From positions 1 through 31,488 of IMG/VR virus record IMGVR_UViG_3300006802_000322: 31,488 nucleotides of DNA; one strand, 5' to 3'. The position numbers and the translations under genes are program-made. The DNA comes from a virus. Of the stretch, positions 11,656-19,764 are shown piece by piece. The notes beneath the pieces are model-generated. The model was not told the DNA's origin, did not search any database, and was given only the letters and a program-made list of their open reading frames with translations. How positions within the stretch are numbered: position 1 is the stretch's first letter; every line of letters starts with the position of its first letter.

Positions 11656-12764
11656 TAAAGTATTCAAAAAACAAAAATGTTTTTGATGAAATGCAAAATA
11701 GAATGGAAAAGATTTTTAATTCTGGAGATGCTTACATAGCTTTTTCTGGAGGGAAAGAATCTTTGATTCTTGTAAATGCTGCGGTTCAGCTTTTAAAAAA
11801 GAAAAAGATCCCAGCAAAAAATGTTCATGTTATTTTTATAGATGAAGAGGCAATTTATCCATGCGTCGAAAGAATAGTAATGCAATGGAGAGAGATTTTT
11901 CTTCGTTTGGGATGTACTTTTGACTGGATATGTCTTCCTATAAAACACTATAACTGTTTTAACCAGCTCACAAATGACGAATCATTTATATGCTGGGATG
12001 AATCAAAGCGAGACGTATGGATAAGGCAAAAACCAGAATTTTCAATAAAATCTCATAAGAAATTTAAAAACGGGTGGTCATACCAGCAATTTATAGACTC
12101 TCTTAATATAAAAGTAGTTATGGGAATAAGAGCACATGAATCCCTACAGAGAGCAATTGGAATTTCTATGAAAAAAGAATCCAATAAACTATATCCAATT
12201 TATGACTGGAGTCTTAATGACGTTTGGCTCTATCTTTACGAAAACAATGTAGAGATCCCAGAAGCATATCTTTATATGTGGAAATCTGGAATCCATCAGA
12301 ACCGTTTAAGAATATCTCAATTTTTTTCTATTGACACTGCTGGATGTCTTGTAAAGATGGTAGAGTATTATCCTAATTTATACGAAAAGATAATCAAACG
12401 AGAGCCAAACTCCTATCTAGCGATGCACTACTGGGACTCTGAGATGTTCCGCCGAAGCACGCACCGTCGAAAACGACTAACAGGAGAAGATGACTCAAAA
12501 TCTGATTGGGAAGTATTATTTTGGGAAAAGTACAAAGAACGGGAAGAGGCAGATACTCTTTCTTTCGAAAGAAAAAAAATAAACACACTATTTTTCCAGC
12601 GTGCTGGAGACATATCCTCACTCAACCACAAAGAAAAACAAAACATATTCAAAAGGCTTTATTCCGTCATGGAATCTGGAGATCCAAAAAAAAGAACAAT
12701 AAGGTCGATCACAGTCGATATCTATAGGTATAGGGAACATGCAGGACGTTTTAGCACCGATTAA
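11652..12764 (+). CDS. PAPS-reductase-like / IbrA-like PP-loop protein
   Basis: 370 residues. The PP-loop SGGKES is at 32-37, followed by HVIFIDEEAIYP (about 69-80), MGIRAHESLQRAIG and YPIYDWSLNDVWLYLY, the hallmarks of the PAPS reductase/ATP-pyrophosphatase family members found in phages and in IbrA (regulator of eib genes in E. coli). The fold activates a substrate by adenylation; true PAPS reduction is unlikely because the catalytic Cys tail of CysH is not seen. The C-terminal 110 residues are basic (RRSTHRRKRLTGEDD) and could contact nucleic acid. It overlaps ParB-like genes on both sides, so the three form one unit. Confidence 0.8.
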   Translation: MIKYSKNKNVFDEMQNRMEKIFNSGDAYIAFSGGKESLILVNAAVQLLKKKKIPAKNVHVIFIDEEAIYPCVERIVMQWREIFLRLGCTFDWICLPIKHYNCFNQLTNDESFICWDESKRDVWIRQKPEFSIKSHKKFKNGWSYQQFIDSLNIKVVMGIRAHESLQRAIGISMKKESNKLYPIYDWSLNDVWLYLYENNVEIPEAYLYMWKSGIHQNRLRISQFFSIDTAGCLVKMVEYYPNLYEKIIKREPNSYLAMHYWDSEMFRRSTHRRKRLTGEDDSKSDWEVLFWEKYKEREEADTLSFERKKINTLFFQRAGDISSLNHKEKQNIFKRLYSVMESGDPKKRTIRSITVDIYRYREHAGRFSTD

Positions 12765-13254
12765 AAAAGTAAGAATAATTTCCAGGGATTTACTCAAGCC
12801 CAATGATTATAACCCGAACAAGGTTCTTGAGGAAAATTTAGAATTGTTAATCCAGTCTATTTTGACTAATGGATGGACATTGCCGATAGTCATTCGACCA
12901 GACTACACAATTATAGATGGATTCCATAGATGGACTGTGGCTGGAAGAGAACCACTTAAAACAATGCTTGACAACAATGTTCCGGTGGTTACAGTAGAAC
13001 ACGATTCAAACGAGAAAAATATTTATGGGACGATAACCCATAACCGAGCAAGAGGCACTCATTTACTGGAACCAATGGAAAAGATAGTAAAAACTTTGTT
13101 GGATTCTGGGAAATCAGTAAAAGAAATTAGTAAACAGTTAGGAATGAAACCAGAAGAAATATTCAGGCTTTCTCAAATGGAGAAAAAAGAGTTTTTAAAA
13201 TTGATGATAAAAGATGAAAAATACGGCAAAGCATTTGTCATGGGGATAATATGA
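12739..13254 (+). CDS. IbrB-like ParB-domain protein
   Basis: 171 residues; the start at 12739 lies 26 bases inside the preceding gene, after AGGGAAC. IIDGFHRWTVAG (58-69) and THNRARGTHLLEPMEKIV (about 99-116) match the IbrB-type ParB-like domain, whose partner is a PAPS-reductase-like IbrA. A helix-turn-helix-like end follows (GKSVKEISKQLGMKPEEIFRL). It is DNA binding or nucleotide dependent, acting with the gene upstream. In E. coli, IbrA/B affect expression of surface proteins; the biochemical reaction is not established, and the phage role is open. Confidence 0.75.
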   Translation: MQDVLAPIKKVRIISRDLLKPNDYNPNKVLEENLELLIQSILTNGWTLPIVIRPDYTIIDGFHRWTVAGREPLKTMLDNNVPVVTVEHDSNEKNIYGTITHNRARGTHLLEPMEKIVKTLLDSGKSVKEISKQLGMKPEEIFRLSQMEKKEFLKLMIKDEKYGKAFVMGII

Positions 13255-13442
13255 TTTACATAAGTGGAGCATTGGTATTTATTTCTATTTTAGTGTATGA
13301 CATAGCAAGAAGATTTTTAAAATTACAGAAAAGCCATGAATATGATTCTATTGGCGGTGATGTAATAAGTAGAATCCAAGAACTAGAAGTTCGTGTCACT
13401 TCTCTAGAGTTTAAAAAATACAATGAAAAAAATAAAATATAG
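13251..13442 (+). CDS. 63-aa membrane-anchored coiled-coil protein
   Basis: Overlaps the previous gene as ATGA, with GGGGATAAT upstream. Residues 2-18 (IYISGALVFISILVYDI) form one membrane helix, followed by Arg-Arg and a helix with heptad-like spacing (SRIQELEVRVTSLEFKKYNE). The layout (short outside N-terminus, one membrane span, cytoplasmic or periplasmic coiled coil) is that of small phage lysis-associated proteins (holin or i-spanin types), and its place before the terminase genes fits. The assignment stays tentative. Confidence 0.5.
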   Translation: MIYISGALVFISILVYDIARRFLKLQKSHEYDSIGGDVISRIQELEVRVTSLEFKKYNEKNKI

Positions 13443-13854
13443 AGTAGGAAAAAGAGCAGCAGAATCCGAAAAAAAACGGCTTCTTGAATTACTATCCAGA
13501 AATATGGGTTTGATTCATCAAACTTGTAAAATGGCAAATATTCCATACGATATTCATAAGCAATGGATGGAAAATGACCAGGTATATGCAGAACATGTAA
13601 AAAGCATAGAAAATTCTACAGTAGATTTTGCTGAAGCAATTCTTCTTTCTTTGATAAAAGAAAAAAATTTACAGGCTACTATATTTTATTTAAAAACAAA
13701 AGGTGCATCCAGGGGATATGATAAAGATACACAAGAAGCAATAAAAGATCCTTCAAGCGAAATACAGGAATTAAGCAAAGAACAAAGAAGAAATGTAATA
13801 AAGCAATTGATGCTAGGTTCAAATGGCGAAGAAAAAACAGTCTCAAGTAACTAA
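13423..13854 (+). CDS. Terminase small subunit
   Basis: 143 residues, immediately upstream of and overlapping the large subunit by 32 bases. The N-terminal half is a helix-turn-helix: RLLELLSRNMGLIHQTCKMA-x-I-P-Y-D-I-H-K-Q-W-M, then STVDFAEAILLSLIKEKNLQ-A-T-I-F-Y-L-K-T-K-G, a pattern seen in phBC6A51-type terminase small subunits, which bind packaging sites and stimulate the ATPase. The C-terminus (SSEIQELSKEQRRNVIKQLM) likely contacts TerL. The start overlaps the membrane-protein gene. Confidence 0.75.
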   Translation: MKKIKYRVGKRAAESEKKRLLELLSRNMGLIHQTCKMANIPYDIHKQWMENDQVYAEHVKSIENSTVDFAEAILLSLIKEKNLQATIFYLKTKGASRGYDKDTQEAIKDPSSEIQELSKEQRRNVIKQLMLGSNGEEKTVSSN

Positions 13855-15277
13855 AGAACAACAATCTATTTTATTAAATCAATATATAAATGAATGCTGG
13901 AATAATGGAGATTTATTTTATAAATTAAAAGATCATCAAGTCCCTTTGTATAAAGCAATAATGGAATCCAAATCAAAACGATTTGTAGTAAACTGTTCAC
14001 GTCGTTTTGGAAAATCATTTATTCTTTGTTTGATTGCCTGTGAACACGCATTGCAGAAAAAAAATGCTCATATCAGATTTGCAGCTCCTACTCAAAAACA
14101 ATTGCGTGAAATTGTGCAACCTATCTTTACTAAAATTTTTCAAGATTGTCCAGAAAAATTAAGACCAGAATTTAAAACAATGATGGGACATTATTATTTC
14201 CCATCTACTGATAGTTATATTCATGTGACTGGATGCGACAACAATAATGCTGAAAATCTAAGAGGGCATGAATCTGATCTTAATTTAATCGATGAAGCTG
14301 GGTTCGTGGAAGACTTAGAATATGTAATGAAAGATATCCTTATGCCCCAAACGCTTACTACAGGAGGACGAACAATTGTTTCAAGCACGCCATCCAGAAC
14401 CCCAGCACACTATTTCACAAGGCTCTGCCATGAAGCAAAGGCTCTTAACTTTTATTCTATATATACAATTAACGATAATACAGAAATTTCTTATGAAACG
14501 AAACTTGATTATTGCCAGGAAGCTGGAGGAGAAGACTCTACTACATGGAGAAGGGAGTATCTTTGTGAATTTGTCGTTGATGAAGAATCGGTAATTATAC
14601 CAGAATGGAAAACCCATTTACACATGGGAGAAATTGAACTAGATGGATATAGGGCTATGTATAGAAACTATGTTGGAATGGACATAGGAGGAAAACACAA
14701 AACTGCAATTTTGTTTGGTTACTATAGCTTTAAAAAAGCTACATTGCAAATAGAAGACGAAGCTATTTTTTCTGGCTCGCAAACAACTTCAGAACTAATT
14801 GCAAAAACAATTGTAGTCATAGAGAATGAATTATGGAATAAATATGATTTTGAAACTCCCATGCGGATATCCGACAATAACAATGTGATTTTTTTACAAG
14901 ATTTATCTATACTTCATAAAATTCATTTTTCACCAACTGGCAAAGATACTTTGACTGCAATGATAAACGAGATGAGAGTTTTTATAGGTCAGGGCAGATT
15001 AAAAGTACACCCAAAATGTAGAGAACTAATCGGATGCCTGGAATCTGGAGTATGGAATAATCAAAGAAACGCTTTTGATGTTTCGGACATTTACGGTCAT
15101 TATGACGCACTGGCTGCATTAATGTATATGATTAGAAATATAGATCAATATACAAATCCAGTGATACAAAATTTAGGTAAGGATAAATATAATTATTATA
15201 TAAGAAATGAAAATAAAGATGTTGAAACTTTTAACAGCATAAAAAAATTATTTAAAAGATCCAGAGGAGGATGGTAA
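13823..15277 (+). CDS. Terminase large subunit
   Basis: 484 residues, typical length. The ATPase part has a Walker A-like NCSRRFGKS at 57-65 (Arg-rich form usual in TerL), Walker B LNLIDE at 153-158 with catalytic Glu158, and coupling motif SSTPS at 187-191. The nuclease part starts near YVGMDIGGKHKTA (Asp287); a second metal ligand is the Asp in RISDNNN, and a third Asp428 in GHYDALAALM. The protein pumps DNA into the prohead and cuts the genome. It ends with a basic tail (KKLFKRSRGGW). The next gene (portal) follows with no spacing. Confidence 0.93.
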   Translation: MAKKKQSQVTKEQQSILLNQYINECWNNGDLFYKLKDHQVPLYKAIMESKSKRFVVNCSRRFGKSFILCLIACEHALQKKNAHIRFAAPTQKQLREIVQPIFTKIFQDCPEKLRPEFKTMMGHYYFPSTDSYIHVTGCDNNNAENLRGHESDLNLIDEAGFVEDLEYVMKDILMPQTLTTGGRTIVSSTPSRTPAHYFTRLCHEAKALNFYSIYTINDNTEISYETKLDYCQEAGGEDSTTWRREYLCEFVVDEESVIIPEWKTHLHMGEIELDGYRAMYRNYVGMDIGGKHKTAILFGYYSFKKATLQIEDEAIFSGSQTTSELIAKTIVVIENELWNKYDFETPMRISDNNNVIFLQDLSILHKIHFSPTGKDTLTAMINEMRVFIGQGRLKVHPKCRELIGCLESGVWNNQRNAFDVSDIYGHYDALAALMYMIRNIDQYTNPVIQNLGKDKYNYYIRNENKDVETFNSIKKLFKRSRGGW

Positions 15278-17242
15278 ATGAAAGATTCTTATTTTGCCGT
15301 AGCAGAAACAGATGAGTTAGGTTCCGAGTTAGTTAAGAAGGTTATAAATTATTATGATTTTCTTTCCGTATCTGGGTTAATGGTAATTTGGAGAAATTCA
15401 TATAACCAATATTTTAAAGCTACAAAGCATTTGGGACAAATTGTTTCTACTGGGGAAGTAGATGAATTTTCGGCTCTTTATATAAATCATTATAGGTCAA
15501 TACTACAATCAATTTTATCTATAACAGTTTCACAGCGTCCAACTTACGACGCAAGAGCAATAAACAATGATTATGAAAGTCAGGCACAAACTAAACTTTC
15601 TGTAGGTTTACTCGATTATTATATGCGAGAACATAGATTAGAAAAGTTTATAGTTGAAGCAGCCGAATTTGCTATTTACCTGGGGGAAGGATTTGTAATT
15701 CAAAACTGGAATCCATTGGCTGGAAAAGAATATGGTGTTGATGAAAATGGAAATACTATCAGAAACGGAGACATTGAATTTTCATCTTGTTCTGGAGTTG
15801 ATATTATTCGTCACCCTTATCTAAAAAAGTTTGAAGACAGGGTATGGTTAATTCATAGAGAGTATGTAAACAAATACGAACTAGCTGCAAAGTATCCAGA
15901 AAAATACGATGAAATCGTAAACTCATCCGAAGAAAGAACTAGAATAATGGATGATTTTATGGATTATTATAAAATTATAGATCAGGACGTAATTCCAGTC
16001 TACAAATTTTACCATGAAGACACAAAAGCAGTGCCTGGAGGAAGATATACAGAATTTATTATAAGCGGAACAATTTTATTTGATAGCCAACTTCCCTACT
16101 CAAAAATTCCCATTCATCCATTGTTTTACAATGGATTGTACGGCACTCCTTTTGCTTATTCTGTAGCCTTTGATATGCTTCCAATCCAAACGGCTTTGGA
16201 TTCCTTAAATAGCACAATCCAAACTAACCAGGAAAATTTTGGCGTGCAATCTATTACTTCTGCCAGGGGTAGCAATATTTCTATTTCGGAAATAATTGGT
16301 GGGATGAATCTTATTTACTACGATGGGAAATTTGCTCCTCCAGCACCATTAAATCTCTTAAGTACACCTCCAGAAATTTTCAACCAAAGAGATTCTTATA
16401 TTCAAGCAATGGAAACTATCTCTGGAGTAAACTCCGTAAACAGGGGAAACCCTGAATCCAGTTTAAAATCTGGTTCGGCTCTTGCACTTGTAGCCAGTCA
16501 ATCTTTACAGGCTTTGCAAGGATACCAAACTAGATATATTCAACTATTAGAAGACTGTGGGACTGGTATCATTGAAATACTGAAAGAATATGCTACGGTT
16601 CCACGAATAGCTACTATTGTAGGGAAAATGAATGTTCCATTTATGAGAGAATTCAAAAAAGATGATTTGAGCAATATTTCTAGAATTATTGTAGATATCG
16701 GAAATCCTTTATCTAAAACGATTGCCGGAAAAGCACAGATTGCGGATACCCTTCTTCAATATGGAATGATTTCTTCTCCAGACCAATATATTCAAGCGAT
16801 CACTACTGGAAGAATAGATAACATCACAGATCCAAAACAGCGTCAAATGATGTTAATATCACAGGAAAACGAATCAATGCAAGACGGAATCCCAGTTCAA
16901 GCATTGATGACGGATAATCATTCACTCCATGTTCAAGAACATAAAACCTTATTGGACTCTCCTGAAGCACGAAAAAACCCAATGATAGTTCAAACAGTAT
17001 TAAATCATATAATGGAACACACAAATCTTGCAGCAACAGGAAATCCGATTTTGTTCGGAATGTTAAATTATCCTCCTCCGATTGCACCTCAACAACCTCC
17101 TGATTCTAAAGGAAGTGTTCAGAATGTAAAAAATGCACAACAGGCAGAGCCAGGAAACAATACCAAAATGCCTTCAATGCCAAAAAATCCAATGAATAAA
17201 CAGCAATATGAAATTCCAAGCGGAGGGCAATTAAGTGGCTGA
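15278..17242 (+). CDS. Portal protein
   Basis: 654 residues. The length, the position directly after TerL and internal features support the dodecameric portal of short-tailed phages: SALYINHYRSILQSILSITV-x-Q-R-P-T-Y, FAIYLGEGFVIQNWNP (about 130-145), and the long helical stretch with FDMLPIQTALDSLNSTIQTN-x-E-N-F-G (about 305-330) that lines the channel. The ending (residues about 590-654) is Pro/Gln/Asn-rich and probably disordered. It serves as docking site for terminase and the gp4-like connector at 21589. The start at 15278 is directly after the TerL stop. Confidence 0.88.
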   Translation: MKDSYFAVAETDELGSELVKKVINYYDFLSVSGLMVIWRNSYNQYFKATKHLGQIVSTGEVDEFSALYINHYRSILQSILSITVSQRPTYDARAINNDYESQAQTKLSVGLLDYYMREHRLEKFIVEAAEFAIYLGEGFVIQNWNPLAGKEYGVDENGNTIRNGDIEFSSCSGVDIIRHPYLKKFEDRVWLIHREYVNKYELAAKYPEKYDEIVNSSEERTRIMDDFMDYYKIIDQDVIPVYKFYHEDTKAVPGGRYTEFIISGTILFDSQLPYSKIPIHPLFYNGLYGTPFAYSVAFDMLPIQTALDSLNSTIQTNQENFGVQSITSARGSNISISEIIGGMNLIYYDGKFAPPAPLNLLSTPPEIFNQRDSYIQAMETISGVNSVNRGNPESSLKSGSALALVASQSLQALQGYQTRYIQLLEDCGTGIIEILKEYATVPRIATIVGKMNVPFMREFKKDDLSNISRIIVDIGNPLSKTIAGKAQIADTLLQYGMISSPDQYIQAITTGRIDNITDPKQRQMMLISQENESMQDGIPVQALMTDNHSLHVQEHKTLLDSPEARKNPMIVQTVLNHIMEHTNLAATGNPILFGMLNYPPPIAPQQPPDSKGSVQNVKNAQQAEPGNNTKMPSMPKNPMNKQQYEIPSGGQLSG

Positions 17243-17411
17243 TATTTACATGTGCGAAAATGCGGATTGCATAAAATCAAATAATTGCTATAGATTTTTA
17301 GCAATCCCATCTTTGTTGCAAAATTATTCTGAGTTTAATTATAAAAAAGATAAATCCTGTTTTTACCCTGTACCAAAATATTTAAGAAAAGATTTTTACC
17401 AAGAAGGTTAA
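17235..17411 (+). CDS. 58-aa Cys-rich protein between portal and scaffold (GTG start)
   Basis: GTG at 17235 sits seven bases after GGAGGG (17222-17227) and overlaps the portal stop. MADIYMCENADCIKSNNCYR, then a middle with Phe/Tyr, then SCFYPVPKYLRKDFY: cysteines 7, 12, 18 and 42 (C-x4-C-x5-C-x23-C), likely one zinc site. It resembles tiny phage proteins with 'C-x-x-x-x-C ... C-Y-R-x-x-A-x-P ... C-x-x-F' seen near structural genes. The function could be a virion cement or assembly factor; unknown. Confidence 0.6.
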   Translation: MADIYMCENADCIKSNNCYRFLAIPSLLQNYSEFNYKKDKSCFYPVPKYLRKDFYQEG

Positions 17412-17415
17412 TAAT

Positions 17416-18366
17416 ATGCAACAAACAGAACAGCAAGAATTTGATTCTCAAGAATCTGAATCTACAGAAGTTGATGATTTTGCTACCGAAGACGATTTCG
17501 GCAGCGAAGAAGAAACTCCAGCACCAGAACCATACGTAGAAAGAAAAACAATTATTGATGTTGACGGTCATCAACTTGAAGTGTCCGAAACAATGCTAAA
17601 AAAATTCTATGGGGTAAAAGACAATGATCCAATGACCGAAAGGGAATGGAAAACTGCACTTTCCGCATACAAAACTCACAAAAAAGCAGACTTAAACACT
17701 GAAAAGTATAAAAGAAACGATAAGTTGATGTATGATTTCGTAGAGCTTTTAAAGAATAACCCAGCCGAATTGCTTAAAAGAGCTGGGCATGACCCAAAAA
17801 AGTTTAGCGAAAAGTACTTAACAGAGATCATAGAAGAAGAATTGATGCCAGAAGAACAGAGAAGAACCCTGGCACTTCAAAGAGAAAAAGAAGATTTAGA
17901 AAGGCAGCTTCAGGAAGAAAGAACAAGGCAGCAACAAATTCAAATGGATTATATGACCGAGCAGCATAAAAAGGAAATATCATCCAAGATTATAGAAGAA
18001 CTAGACGCAAACGATGTGCCTAAAACTCCAGATGTAGTTAGAAGAATTGGATACTATATGATGCGAGCTACTCAGCAAAACATAGATGTCCCAGTAAAAA
18101 GAATTGTTTCTTTGGTTAAAGCTGATCTTGAAAAAATGAACCAGGAAATTTTTGATAACTTGTCGGATGACCAACTATTTGCTTTTTTGGGTGAAAGCCG
18201 AACAAAAAGAATCAGACAGATGGAATTGCAAAAGATTAAACGACCACAACCATTTCAGTCTTCTTCAAAAAATGAACAAGTTCCTAAAAAAACTAAACTT
18301 GATGAAAAAAAATACTTGACACGGGAAGAGTTTAAAGAACTAATAAAACGTAGATCGAGAATTTAA
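17416..18366 (+). CDS. Scaffolding protein
   Basis: 316 residues, between portal and capsid, the normal place. Acidic low-complexity N-terminus (about 1-40), helical centre with KNNPAELLKRAGHDPKKFSE (113-132), strong coiled coil about 145-190 (REKEDLERQLQEERTRQQQI), and a basic helix-turn-helix end (EKKYLTREEFKELIKRRSRI) as used by P22-type scaffolds to bind the coat. It directs prohead assembly and then leaves. Start at 17416 after AAGGTTAATAAT. Confidence 0.8.
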   Translation: MQQTEQQEFDSQESESTEVDDFATEDDFGSEEETPAPEPYVERKTIIDVDGHQLEVSETMLKKFYGVKDNDPMTEREWKTALSAYKTHKKADLNTEKYKRNDKLMYDFVELLKNNPAELLKRAGHDPKKFSEKYLTEIIEEELMPEEQRRTLALQREKEDLERQLQEERTRQQQIQMDYMTEQHKKEISSKIIEELDANDVPKTPDVVRRIGYYMMRATQQNIDVPVKRIVSLVKADLEKMNQEIFDNLSDDQLFAFLGESRTKRIRQMELQKIKRPQPFQSSSKNEQVPKKTKLDEKKYLTREEFKELIKRRSRI

Positions 18367-18400
18367 TTTTTCGTTTGTTTTTTCCCTAATTTTAAAACTA

Positions 18401-18417
18401 GCCTCCACAAAGGGGGC
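18401..18417 (+). terminator. Weak hairpin between scaffold and capsid genes
   Basis: GCCTCC (18401-18406) and GGGGGC (18412-18417) pair around ACAAA with one G-U pair, followed by ATTTCCTT rather than a clean U-run. It could partly stop scaffold transcripts or protect the downstream capsid message. Its strength is doubtful. Confidence 0.4.
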
Positions 18418-18423
18418 ATTTCC

Positions 18424-18453
18424 TTAACAAAGTTCCATCGGAGCCTATATACT
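18424..18453 (+). promoter_or_regulatory. Likely capsid-gene promoter
   Basis: TTAACA at 18424-18429, 18-bp spacer, TATACT at 18448-18453. It sits in the only sizeable gap (114 bp) of the late block, and the capsid ribosome site AGAGG (18468-18472) lies about 10 bases beyond the predicted start of transcription. Extra capsid expression would be its purpose. Confidence 0.55.
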
Positions 18454-18480
18454 TAAAAATAAATAAAAGAGGTATATAAT

Positions 18481-19761
18481 ATGGCTTCAGCTCCAGGTGC
18501 GATTAACCTAGCAAACTTAGACGGTTTTTACAAAAGAATTTATGGTGATAGTTTAACCAAACTAATCCCAGACAATGCAAAAATATTAAAGAAACTCGCA
18601 TTCGAAAGACGTAAAAAGCTAGGGGATGAATTCCACATTGACGTAGCTCTCCAAAACGAACAGGGTTTTACTTACAATACCGATGGCACTGCATTTGCTT
18701 TAAATGGTGCGATCCCAATGGCAACCAAAGCTGCTAAAGTTAAAGGTGCTGAAATTCTATTACAATCTAGAATAGCTTATAAAACGGCTGCTGCTGCTAC
18801 TTCTAACAAGGAAGCCTTTGCTGACGCAACGACAACCATGTTCGAAAACATGATGGATTCTGCCAGCGATCGACTTGAAATATCTCTTCTTTACGGAAGA
18901 TCAGAAAAAGGCAAAATCAATAGCACTACTGCAATTGACTCAACTAATTGCTACATAAACATTGTGGCTGCTTCCTGGAGTGTTGGTATGTGGTCGGCAA
19001 AAACTGACGCAAAGTTGACTCTTTACACTTCCGCAGGAGTATTGATTGGATCAAAAGGTGGTTATACTGTAAAAGCTGTCGATATCGCAAACAAGCGATT
19101 AAAAGTTTCTGCAAGTGCTCCAGACATTACTTCTCTTACTGGAACTGTTTTTACTACAAATAAAGGCTTAATTCAGTTCTATGGAATGTCAGAAGATACT
19201 TTTGCGTCCAGCAATGAATTCTTGGGAATTGACAAAGTTATTACAGAAACTACTGATTTGTTTGGGATTAACCCAAGTGTTTATCCTCTCTGGAAAGGTG
19301 TAGAATATACTGCCTCTGGAGACGTAACTATTGACCATCTCCGTAAATCTGTTGATGTTGCTGTGGCTCAAGGATTGCGAGAAGATGTAACTGCTTACTG
19401 TTCTCCGAATGTTTTTACTAAGCTAACAAATGATCTTATGGCTAATAGAAGATTTGATTCTTCTTTCGGTCCCGATGCAAAGCAAGGTTTTAAAACAATT
19501 GAGATTTTTGCTTCTAATGGAGTAATTTCTTTAGAACCACACCCAATCATAAAAGAAGGTGAGATTTTCTTGTTGAATCTTAAAAACTTTATGAGAGTTG
19601 GTTCTACTGATTTTACTATGGAAACTCCAGGCATGGGAGGAAAGATTTTCTTGCAGTTGGATGGTTATGCTGGTTTTGAGGTAAGAATGTACACCGATCA
19701 AGCAATCATCTGTACTGCTCCAGCTCGATCAATCAAAATCACTGGATTTAATCTACCATAA
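18481..19761 (+). CDS. Major capsid protein
   Basis: 426 residues, HK97-fold type, directly after the scaffold and its own promoter. It begins with helix-rich FYKRIYGDSLTKLIPDNAKI-x-x-K-L-A-F (N-arm), then a beta domain (FHIDVALQNEQGFTYNTDGT, residues about 56-75), and A-domain-like helices (TIDHLRKSVDVAVAQGLRED, then YCSPNVFTKLTNDLMANRRF at about 305-325). Near the end FLQLDGYAGFEVRMYTDQAI-x-C-T-A-P follows the usual capsid C-terminal pattern. The middle (about 145-230) contains a Ser/Thr-rich beta insertion that could project from the capsid. No protease is seen, so scaffold release rather than cleavage is plausible. Confidence 0.85.
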   Translation: MASAPGAINLANLDGFYKRIYGDSLTKLIPDNAKILKKLAFERRKKLGDEFHIDVALQNEQGFTYNTDGTAFALNGAIPMATKAAKVKGAEILLQSRIAYKTAAAATSNKEAFADATTTMFENMMDSASDRLEISLLYGRSEKGKINSTTAIDSTNCYINIVAASWSVGMWSAKTDAKLTLYTSAGVLIGSKGGYTVKAVDIANKRLKVSASAPDITSLTGTVFTTNKGLIQFYGMSEDTFASSNEFLGIDKVITETTDLFGINPSVYPLWKGVEYTASGDVTIDHLRKSVDVAVAQGLREDVTAYCSPNVFTKLTNDLMANRRFDSSFGPDAKQGFKTIEIFASNGVISLEPHPIIKEGEIFLLNLKNFMRVGSTDFTMETPGMGGKIFLQLDGYAGFEVRMYTDQAIICTAPARSIKITGFNLP

Positions 19762-19764
19762 TCA

